A DNA stretch of 64,000 bases. It comes from Candidatus Omnitrophota bacterium (GTDB lineage Bacteria > Hinthialibacterota > Hinthialibacteria > Hinthialibacterales > Hinthialibacteraceae). The notes under the pieces are model-generated. The model ran no database searches, was not told the origin of the DNA, and saw only the letters and a list, made by a program, of their open reading frames with translations. Where the stretch lies: contig JABLXU010000032.1 in NCBI GenBank assembly GCA_013177805.1, forward strand, positions 1-64,000, written 5' to 3'. This document shows, in pieces, positions 57,491 through 64,000 of the stretch (the stretch's first letter is position 1; every line of letters begins with the position of its first letter). The translations under genes and the position numbers were made by a program.

Positions 57491-58050
57491 ACGGACACCT
57501 CCCGATTGCGGATGTCGGCCTCGCTGCACAGCGCCTTGACTCCCGCTGAGCGGAAGTTAACAGTCACATCACCTCGTCGAGAGAGATTGGGACTTCTTCG
57601 TTGGCCGGCATCCGGTCCTCCTTTTGCAGGAGGCCGCGGAAGGTTTCCGTCATGGATACCGCGGGACTGGATAGGCCGGTCATCGAAAAGGCCGTTGGAG
57701 CCCGTTCGACACCGCCCGAGGGCGATATCGCCGGCACCCACAACGGTCTCCGATCTCACGGCTGTTTCCGCTGTCTGGTAATCCGCTTGCGCCGGACCAC
57801 TTGATCCGGCTTTCGGCAGATACCTACCGGAGGGGAGTTCGAAATGTCGAAGCGGATGCCCGGATGCAAGCGGGCTGTTAAACAAGGCGGGTCGAAAAAC
57901 GGAGAACGGGAGAATTCGGAAAGGACATTTTCGGTGAGCGCCCGTAATCCCCAGGGTTGCACCCGGCCCCCGGGCTGCGGGCTTCGAGACGGAGAATCAG
58001 AGTATATGTGCGGGCTGGCGTAAGTAGGAGTGGGCACGCCAGAAACGACG
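57491..58050. other. Region of short broken frames, likely mobile-element debris
   Basis: GC-rich stretch between the HTH gene and tRNA-Asn. One peptide of 15 codons (ATG 57612 on the minus strand, MPANEEVPISLDEVM) has a strong AGGAGG site but no continuation. Longer frames on either strand lack ribosome sites and family resemblance. It may be decayed recombinase-operon DNA. Confidence 0.4.
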
Positions 58051-58079
58051 AAACCCCGTGAGGTCACCCCACGGGGTTT
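58051..58079 (-). terminator. Terminator hairpin after tRNA-Asn
   Basis: A 10-bp perfect stem (AAACCCCGTG / CACGGGGTTT) with a 9-base loop lies 44 bases beyond the tRNA-Asn 3' end. On the minus strand it ends in GGGGTTTCGTCGTTT. It fits a tRNA transcript end. Confidence 0.55.
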
Positions 58080-58122
58080 GGCGTTCAATATGAACCGCTG
58101 TAAGCAGCGGGATACATTCAAA

Positions 58123-58195
58123 CTCCCCCGGTAGGACTCGAACCTACAACCCATCGGTTAACAGCCGATTGCTCTGCCGATTGAGCTACAGGGGA
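58123..58195 (-). tRNA. tRNA-Asn (anticodon GTT)
   Basis: Minus-strand cloverleaf: acceptor TCCCCTG / CGGGGGA; D arm GCTC...GAGC; anticodon arm ATCGG-CTGTTAA-CCGAT gives GTT; T arm TGTAG-GTTCGAG-TCCTACC region intact. Discriminator G; no encoded CCA. tRNA genes are common integration sites; here the accessory region ends at this gene. No second copy of its 3' end was found in the window. Confidence 0.93.
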
Positions 58196-58372
58196 TCAAT
58201 AGGCTTTCTTTTTATTCGGGCGAGCGCGGACGCACGTCATTCCAATATCCGACGGGATAAAATACCCACTTCCTGAAAACAGTCAAGCCTCCAAACTCGC
58301 GCAACGCCGGAAATTTTTTCAAAATCCCTGAACGGCACGGATTTGCCGCCCGGCTATGCCCCTCATGCCGTT

Positions 58373-59746
58373 TTACCAAGGCCAGTCGGGGATAGGCGCC
58401 CGGCGCTGATATGGATTCTTTTTCTTCAAGATATTGATCGTGTCCTCGCCGATCCAGCGGATCAACGAACCGCCGGCGCTGGTGAAACCCCGGACATCCA
58501 TATGAACGTACGGCGATTGCACATATTCACCCCGTTCCCAAAAATCGTGGTGGTAATACCAGCCTGCTCCCCCCACCAGGGCGCTGTTTTCTTCCTGGAG
58601 CGTCTGATCCAGCTCGTTGACATAATGCATCAACTTGATGGCGTCATGGAAATCGATCACGCCGTTTCCATCCAAATCATCCATCACGAGGTCGTCATCC
58701 TCATCGATCAAGAAATCCACGGCCCGGCCGTACATGTGCATGGAAAGGTCGGATTTCAAGGTTTTTCCCCCGTCTTCCGCCCGCGAACCAAGATTGTAGG
58801 CGGGAGAACGGAATCCGTAGAAAATCTTGAATTTCGAGAGAGGATTCCCATCCGCCCGGACCAATTCCTCCAACCGCCCCAATTTTTCCAATATGCCGGG
58901 ATGGATGGCGATATACCGGGGATACGTTAATTTCAGAAATCGAGGATCGAGATCGAAATCTCCCAGAGTATATTCTTTAAAAATCCGCAACCGGTAGGTT
59001 TCAGGGGTAACCGGGTAAAACCAGCGGGGCGGGCGGTACGCTTCTGGATTATTTTTAATCCGCTCCCGCGTAGCGTTATCTTTGATCCTTTTTATAAAGG
59101 ATGGATTGTCGGGATCGGGATAGAGTCCGATGGTGAATCCATTGACTTTTTTGTCTTTAATTAGATTGGCCGGGTAGGGTATCAGGCACGCAAGCGTCTG
59201 CTGAAAAGGAACCTGAATCTCCGGTTGCGCGCGGCTGAAAAAACCGCGGGCTTGAGGCGGCAAGTATCGGAATTTCCCCGTCACCTGAATGGTTTGCATA
59301 CCGGGACTGGCTTGATGCCATTCCGCCTCGCGGTCCTGCGCCTGGATTTCGCCACTGGAGACCGCCCAATGATATTCAGCCGGGGCGGGAATATAGCCCT
59401 CCGGCAACTCTCCCAACACCTGCACCTCACAAACGAACCGCAAGGGTTGGTCCAGGCAAGTCACCAGCAGGATATCCCGCTGGTACGGATTATTCCCGCA
59501 GGTTAGATTCACCTGGGCGCTCATGGTGAGGGGCGCCGGTGGGCTTTGCGCGATCGGACGTTCGGTTTGGGTTGAATCATTGGACCAATTCGCGGTCTCC
59601 GTTACTGTTGCGGTTGATGAAACCGGCGAAACCGGCCCCTCTGTGTACTGGGAACAGCCAGTTACAACGAAAAAAATAGTCCCAATACCGATCGGATACC
59701 AGAAACTCATATCATATCCCGTTATGCGTGATTGCTTGACTTGCAT
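58373..59746 (-). CDS. Lipoprotein with M15-type peptidase-like domain and EF-hand insert
   Basis: About 457 residues. The N-terminus has a lipobox (FFVVTGCSQ), so it is probably a membrane-anchored lipoprotein. The start is uncertain: ATG 59746 gives a basic n-region, ATG 59710 gives a shorter one. The C-terminal half (about 290-430) has KIFYGFRSPAYN, DLSMHMYGRAVDFLI, HHDFW and SPYVHMDVRGF, matching M15/DUF882 D-Ala-D-Ala peptidase-like folds with His and Asp zinc ligands. A DLDGNGVIDFHDA loop inside resembles a calcium EF-hand or dockerin. A cell-wall role is likely but unproven. Confidence 0.7.
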   Translation of the reverse strand: MQVKQSRITGYDMSFWYPIGIGTIFFVVTGCSQYTEGPVSPVSSTATVTETANWSNDSTQTERPIAQSPPAPLTMSAQVNLTCGNNPYQRDILLVTCLDQPLRFVCEVQVLGELPEGYIPAPAEYHWAVSSGEIQAQDREAEWHQASPGMQTIQVTGKFRYLPPQARGFFSRAQPEIQVPFQQTLACLIPYPANLIKDKKVNGFTIGLYPDPDNPSFIKRIKDNATRERIKNNPEAYRPPRWFYPVTPETYRLRIFKEYTLGDFDLDPRFLKLTYPRYIAIHPGILEKLGRLEELVRADGNPLSKFKIFYGFRSPAYNLGSRAEDGGKTLKSDLSMHMYGRAVDFLIDEDDDLVMDDLDGNGVIDFHDAIKLMHYVNELDQTLQEENSALVGGAGWYYHHDFWERGEYVQSPYVHMDVRGFTSAGGSLIRWIGEDTINILKKKNPYQRRAPIPDWPW

Positions 59747-60021
59747 TCCTGACCATCCATCATATCGTTTCGTGTAAGAATATCCAGAAAGCCGCCGATC
59801 AAACAAGGGTTTCCTGGTTGGTAACGATTGGATTATTGTCTCGCTGGAGAAACGGGGATGAGGGAAGGGAACCAACCTCTTAGGGAACCGCTACGGGAAA
59901 TGATCATTCTGTGGATAAACGGCTGCCTTGGCCGTAAATTCAGCGTGCTAGTATTCCAAAAACCGGGAAGGAATGGCGTTTTTTATTTAATCTCCTCAAA
60001 TTCCCCAGAAAGGAATCCCCC

Positions 60022-61032
60022 ATGCCGTGGGATCAGGTCGACTGTCATGCGTCGGTTCGGGAAAACGTGGTCCGCGCTATCGCCAAGGGTTTGCTTGGCC
60101 ATTCGGTCCTGATCCACGGTGAAGCGGGCGCCGGCCAGGTGGCGGTGGCCCGGGCCATCGCGCAAACCTACAACTGCAAGGAACTCGAACACGATTTCTG
60201 CGGGGCATGCCGTCCCTGCCGTTTGATCGCGGATCAAAAGTACAGCGATGTTCTGGAATTAGTGCCCGGGAAGGATTGGAGTAATCCCGACCGCAAAGGC
60301 AAGGAATATTCCGTCGGTCACATGCGTGAGATGCAACAGTTCGCGATGGCGTTGCCCATGGAAAGCGAATACAAAATCTTTTTGATCCATCACGCGGACT
60401 GCGCCAATGACAACGCCGCCAATAGTCTTCTCAAAATCCTGGAAGAACCCTATCCGCATACCATTTTTCTGCTGATCACCGAGAACGTGGCGGGAATCCT
60501 TCCGACCATCCGTTCCCGTTGTTGGTCCATCCGCCTGCCACCCTTGGATACGGCCGCGTTGGCCCGTCAACTGCAAACCTCAATTCCCGCCGAAGCCGCG
60601 TGGACCATCGCCCGGGCGGCGGGCGGCCTGCCGGAACTGGCCCGGCAGCTGATCGAAGAAAACTACTTGGATCGCCGGGATCAATTGCTCCACTCCCTGG
60701 AACGCGTTCGGGAACAAGAATCGGCGGTTTTGGAGGAAGCGGAACGGTTGGCCAAAGCAAAGGAGCATCTCCGTGAGAATTTGGCGATCTTGCTCCGAAT
60801 CGTCCGGGATGGCCTCCTGGCCGCGAATCAAACTGGAGAGAACAGGTTCTTCAATCCCGACCGCGGGGAACAAATCCGCCGCCTGTGGGAAGGCGCCGCT
60901 TCGCGGATGCTGATCCAAACCGGCGAGGAAATATTGAAATCCCTCGATGAATTGGACCGCTACGTCAATCCCGGCCTCCTGATGGCCGGTCTGATGTTGA
61001 CCATCCGCCGGTCGTTCACGGAAAAAGGGTAA
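60022..61032 (+). CDS. holB: DNA polymerase III delta' subunit
   Basis: Clamp-loader subunit, 336 residues. AAA-type N-terminus with LIHGEAGAGQVAVARAIA near residue 32: the Walker A lysine is Gln, as tolerated in non-hydrolysing delta' subunits. The zinc module is FCGACRPCRLI near 60. The sensor-1 segment NAANSLLKILEEPYPHTIFLLI near 133 and TIRSRCWSIRLPPL near 160 are typical. AAAGGA precedes the ATG. Standalone by spacing. Confidence 0.9.
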   Translation: MPWDQVDCHASVRENVVRAIAKGLLGHSVLIHGEAGAGQVAVARAIAQTYNCKELEHDFCGACRPCRLIADQKYSDVLELVPGKDWSNPDRKGKEYSVGHMREMQQFAMALPMESEYKIFLIHHADCANDNAANSLLKILEEPYPHTIFLLITENVAGILPTIRSRCWSIRLPPLDTAALARQLQTSIPAEAAWTIARAAGGLPELARQLIEENYLDRRDQLLHSLERVREQESAVLEEAERLAKAKEHLRENLAILLRIVRDGLLAANQTGENRFFNPDRGEQIRRLWEGAASRMLIQTGEEILKSLDELDRYVNPGLLMAGLMLTIRRSFTEKG

Positions 61033-61139
61033 ATGCCGTGAAACCGTCTCCCGCGGGTAGCGGGGCAGCCCATTTTTTTTTATACTATGCCCCATCTTGA
61101 GATTTCATCCACAAAAAACTGTTTGTAAAAGGATAGTCC

Positions 61140-61364
61140 ATGATGCCGGATTCCATCGGACCTCAGACGCCGGAAACCAATCCCTCCCGCGCGTCCCAGC
61201 GTAACAATGAAACTTTGGCGCTCATCAAGGAGTTTTTCCATTTTTTACGAGAACGCAAGAAATATTGGCTGCTGCCCATTGTATTCATCATGATTCTGCT
61301 GGGAGGATTGATCCTTTTGACGTCCAATCCTATCATCGCGCCGTTTATTTATACCATCTTCTAG
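61140..61364 (+). CDS. DUF5989 small membrane protein
   Basis: 74 residues. ALIKEFFHFLRERKKYWLLP, then one transmembrane helix (IVFIMILLGGLILL) and an APFIYTIF end, match the DUF5989 family. Function unknown; relatives often sit beside O-antigen or exopolysaccharide genes. Two ATGs (61140, 61143) are possible; the upstream AAGGA fits either. Confidence 0.75.
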   Translation: MMPDSIGPQTPETNPSRASQRNNETLALIKEFFHFLRERKKYWLLPIVFIMILLGGLILLTSNPIIAPFIYTIF

Positions 61365-61496
61365 GTTCTAAGAACTTTCATAACGCATGGTTCACCCAAA
61401 AGCAGCTTTAGGTCTGCGGCGTCAGCCCTGGGGCGAAATAAGAGTCCAACACGGATGTTTCGTTTTTCATAATCCACCTAAGCAAAGGAGAAGTCC

Positions 61497-62774
61497 ATGA
61501 GTTCCGATCTGCGTTGGCGATTCAGCGTGATGATGTTTTTGGAATTTTTAGTCTGGGGCGGATGGTTCATCAACATCGGGCCTTATCTGCAACACCTGGA
61601 GATCACCAGTCCCATCCTGAGCGCCTTCTTCCTGGCGACATTGATCTCCCCCTTCATTGGAGGGCAGATTGCCGACCGCTACATGCCCACCCAGATTTTC
61701 ATGGCGATCGCGCATCTGATCGGGGGTGTCTTGCTGATCTTCCTGGCCACCCTGTCGAATCCCCTCGGCATGTGGTGGACCCTCTTCATCTACTCGATGA
61801 TTTACGCCCCGACGTTGGCTCTTTCCAATTCCATCTGTTTCCATCACTTGAGTGATAAAACCCAGGAATTCGGCGGCATTCGCGTTTGGGGCAGCATCGG
61901 ATGGATTTTGGCGGGCCTGATTATGACCTTCATCTGGACCTATGTGTTTCCGTATCCGGGGGAATGGGCGCAGTTGCAAAAAATTGAGGACGAAGCCCTC
62001 CGCGCGGCCCAACAAGCCGAATATTTACGCGCCGAGAGTTGGTTGTTTATTATGCCGGGCATCGCCTCGCTGATCTTCGGCGTATTCTGCTTCTTCCTGC
62101 CCCATACGCCTCCCACAACGGAAAAAGCCAATCCGTGGGCGTTCGTGGAGGCCTTCAAAATGATGAAGGACGTGAACTTCACGATCTTTATGATCATATC
62201 CTTCGTTGTATCGACCCAATTGATGTTTGTTTTTGTCTCGGTTCCCACTTTGCTGGAGCACTTGGGCATGAACCGGCAATACATCCCCACCGCGCAGGTG
62301 ACTCAGCAAATCATGGAGGTATTGTCGCTTTTCTTCTTCATGAAGTGGCTGTTGCCGAAAATCGGCATTCGCAATTGCCTCGCTTTGGCGGCCTTCTGCT
62401 GGGCGGTGTTGTACGCCGCCGCCGGTTTTGGCACCACCTGGCAAGTGGTGGTGCCCACCTTGCCGCTGCATGGCATCGGCTACGTATTTTTCTTCGTGGT
62501 GGGGCAAATGTACGTGGATACCGTCGCTCCGCCCCAAATCCGCGCCTCGGCGCAAGGATTGATCACGGTGGTAACCATCGGCTTGGGTATGTTTTTGAGC
62601 GATCATTTCCGCCTGTGGATTACCCGTCTGTTCACTACGGACGGCGTTATCAACTATACAGGAGTATTTTTAGTCCCCTGTGTATTGTTGTTGGCTTGCA
62701 CCGCGGCCTTCCTTTTCTTCTTCCAAGAACCGAAGAAAGTGGACGAGACAAATCAATCCCAACAACAGGCATAA
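61497..62774 (+). CDS. Nucleoside permease of the MFS (NupG/XapB-like)
   Basis: 425 residues, about 12 membrane helices. MFLEFLVWGGWFINIGPYL near residue 12 is the family hallmark. GGQIADRYMPTQIFM near 55 matches the MFS signature between helices 2 and 3, and FGGIRVWGSIGWILAG near 123 is typical of NupG/XapB. It probably imports nucleosides with protons. AAAGGAG precedes the ATG; a strong terminator follows. It would pair functionally with the exported nucleoside hydrolase at 23.6 kb, though they are far apart. Confidence 0.85.
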   Translation: MSSDLRWRFSVMMFLEFLVWGGWFINIGPYLQHLEITSPILSAFFLATLISPFIGGQIADRYMPTQIFMAIAHLIGGVLLIFLATLSNPLGMWWTLFIYSMIYAPTLALSNSICFHHLSDKTQEFGGIRVWGSIGWILAGLIMTFIWTYVFPYPGEWAQLQKIEDEALRAAQQAEYLRAESWLFIMPGIASLIFGVFCFFLPHTPPTTEKANPWAFVEAFKMMKDVNFTIFMIISFVVSTQLMFVFVSVPTLLEHLGMNRQYIPTAQVTQQIMEVLSLFFFMKWLLPKIGIRNCLALAAFCWAVLYAAAGFGTTWQVVVPTLPLHGIGYVFFFVVGQMYVDTVAPPQIRASAQGLITVVTIGLGMFLSDHFRLWITRLFTTDGVINYTGVFLVPCVLLLACTAAFLFFFQEPKKVDETNQSQQQA

Positions 62775-62840
62775 TGGAAATTCCGCTTCTCCACCTTCGA
62801 CCATGAAGAGGAGAAGCGAACCACCATGAAACGGCTCCTC

Positions 62841-62872
62841 AACCCACCGCCCTCCGCGGTGGGTTGTTTTTT
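62841..62872 (+). terminator. Terminator of the nucleoside permease gene
   Basis: A 10-bp perfect stem (AACCCACCGC / GCGGTGGGTT) with a 5-base loop is followed by GTTTTTT. It lies 66 bases past the stop. The remaining stretch to 63095 has no gene. Confidence 0.8.
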
Positions 62873-63095
62873 GGGGGCGCATCCGGTCATTGCCCTATCG
62901 TCAAGCTTAGTGGATGTTCCAGGGGCTCTCCGCGATCACCGCTTGTCGTTTACTCCCGGGAAATACCGCGACGATTTGAATTTTCCCTCTGTTCATGGTA
63001 TTTTTTGAAAAGTGGACCGGCGGTCGTCTTTGGGGCCTCCCGGTAACCTTGGGAAGGTTTGATTCCTTGATCATGGGACGCAGGCGGTTTATGCG

Positions 63096-63752
63096 ATGGA
63101 ACACAGGTTGGGTCCTATCCAGGAATGGATCGGCGGCATAACACTCTACAGTATTCTTTTTTTTATTATGCTATGGCTGACCGCGTGCAGTCAGAATATT
63201 CTCAAACCCGCCGAATTTCTGAAACCTACCGATTTTTTATATCCCCCCAGCATCATCGATCCCGGACGGGAATTCGGCCACCTGGGCACCGTCAGCGTGG
63301 TGGTATCCGCCACTGCCAATATTTTTCTGGCAAGGGCTGAACCTGACGTCATTATTGAATCCCCCAAAGGCGATATGAGAGACCAGGTTCCCGCCAATTC
63401 CCCCGTCCAAACCCTCGATGGCCGGATCGTGGGCGGTGAGACGTTGGAAATCTACGCGAACGGCACAGCCCGCCACGAGCCGGCCCCCTCAGTCGAGTTT
63501 GGCCCCAAGGGACGGGACCGGACGTTGATCGAAGTGGGACCGGTTTTGGGCTACCACGAGTTCGAGGGGCCGATCGGCGCTTTGGTTGGACTTTTCAATA
63601 ATCAACGCGTTCCCTTCGTCATCGGGCAGCGTAAACAAGTGATTGTCCCCCGGGGCGCGCGCGCGTTGTATCTCGGGATCTTGGATTTTCCCGGATCGTA
63701 TTCCGATAACGAGGGGGAATTCCACGTCATGATCGATATCATCCGCCGGTAA
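63096..63752 (+). CDS. Lipoprotein with LecA/PA-IL-like domain
   Basis: 218 residues. A hydrophobic N-terminus with lipobox (IMLWLTACSQ, Cys31) predicts a lipoprotein. The last 70 residues (GPIGALVGLFNNQRVPFVIG, RGARALYLGILDFPGSYSDN, EFHVMIDI) resemble the galactose-binding PA-IL/LecA beta-sandwich, with its ALIG, LYLGIND-like and calcium-region segments. The ligand is unknown. No neighbours in an operon. Confidence 0.6.
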   Translation: MEHRLGPIQEWIGGITLYSILFFIMLWLTACSQNILKPAEFLKPTDFLYPPSIIDPGREFGHLGTVSVVVSATANIFLARAEPDVIIESPKGDMRDQVPANSPVQTLDGRIVGGETLEIYANGTARHEPAPSVEFGPKGRDRTLIEVGPVLGYHEFEGPIGALVGLFNNQRVPFVIGQRKQVIVPRGARALYLGILDFPGSYSDNEGEFHVMIDIIRR

Positions 63753-63828
63753 ACAGTTCTACCTGATACAACCTCCTTTCATCCAAACCGCCACACGAAC
63801 GCCATGGTTTTGTTCATTTTCAATCGTA

Positions 63829-64000
63829 TCAAGGCTTCGTTTTTTGGGGTGGAGTAAATCGTTTGATCACCGGAGACAATCCATCGCCATTCAATTCATA
63901 AAGGCAGGGCAAATACCCGACGCGTTTCCATTCCTGAGTTGGGGGATCGTATTTCTCCACAAAAATGATGTGATGCTCCTCATCCGGGACGGCTTTATAG
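63829..64000 (-). CDS. C-terminal end of an unknown protein (cut by window edge)
   Basis: A frame open from the right edge to the TGA at 63829-63831 encodes 56 residues, including HHIIFVEKYDPPTQEWKRVG and LYELNGDGLSPVIKRF. It reads as coding DNA with no stop, and the downstream plus-strand has no competing frame. I cannot name the family. Confidence 0.45.
   Translation of the reverse strand, partial: YKAVPDEEHHIIFVEKYDPPTQEWKRVGYLPCLYELNGDGLSPVIKRFTPPQKTKP

Noticed and set aside
56276..57781. A 501-codon plus-strand frame over lexA and the HTH gene
   Set aside because: It has no Shine-Dalgarno site and a low-complexity composition, and it lies antisense to frames with recognisable LexA motifs.

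Overview
The window looks like chromosome from an uncultivated Gram-negative-type bacterium. It carries lipoproteins with lipoboxes, a Wzz/Wzx/Wzy-type polysaccharide cluster, a TadG-like protein and a B12-dependent ribonucleotide reductase. The housekeeping order ylxM-ffh-rpsP-khpA-rimM-trmD-SPOUT methylase-rplS is the common bacterial one. I cannot name the phylum; a candidate phylum is a guess. Most genes are GC-rich. The 0.1-2.4 kb gene, the TIGR03986-type cas gene (35.9-38.2 kb) and several intergenic stretches are clearly AT-richer.

Layout. 0-8 kb: edge of an IS630-like transposase, a secreted DNRLRE-type protein, nrdJ with an NrdR-box-like site, a coiled-coil membrane protein and an unknown gene. 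8.6-13.9 kb: the translation/SRP operon behind a recognisable promoter. 14.2-24.6 kb: cyclopropane synthase, two sulfotransferases, a chain-length regulator with a degenerate kinase domain, flippase, polymerase/ligase, glycosyltransferase (apparent AUU start) and an exported nucleoside hydrolase. 24.7-32.3 kb: ADP-ribosylglycohydrolase-like protein, UroD-like methyltransferase, neuC-neuA pair, rdgB and rsmD. 32.5-58.2 kb: an accessory region bracketed by tRNA-Arg(CCT) and tRNA-Asn(GTT). 58.3-64 kb: M15-like lipoprotein, holB, a DUF5989 protein, a nucleoside transporter and a LecA-like lipoprotein.

The accessory region is the main interest. It holds two different type III CRISPR effector modules, both read leftward. 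The first (34.8-45.4 kb) is type III-D: Card1/Can2-like CARF nuclease, Cas10 with an intact GGDD, a single Cas7, Csx10 (Cas5) with a helical tail, a double Cas7, Csx19, a TIGR03986 RAMP and a second CARF protein. A consensus-perfect sigma70 promoter precedes it. The second (48.7-56.0 kb) is type III-C: Cmr1, Cmr6, a Csx11-type Cas10 without GGDD, Cmr4, Cmr5 and a Cmr3-like protein. No CRISPR array, cas1, cas2 or cas6 lies in the window, so crRNAs must come from elsewhere. A hybrid histidine kinase sits between the modules on the opposite strand. By inference, only the III-D module can make cyclic oligoadenylate for the two CARF proteins, while the III-C module would act through RNA cleavage by Cmr4.

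Around the modules lie remnants of other mobile or defence DNA: a HerA-like ATPase fragment, a lexA pseudogene broken by a 16-bp insertion and an early stop, a DUF499-like C-terminal fragment and a recombinase-associated HTH gene. Several small tandem duplications fall inside the cas genes. This points to an old, rearranged defence island next to tRNA-Asn.
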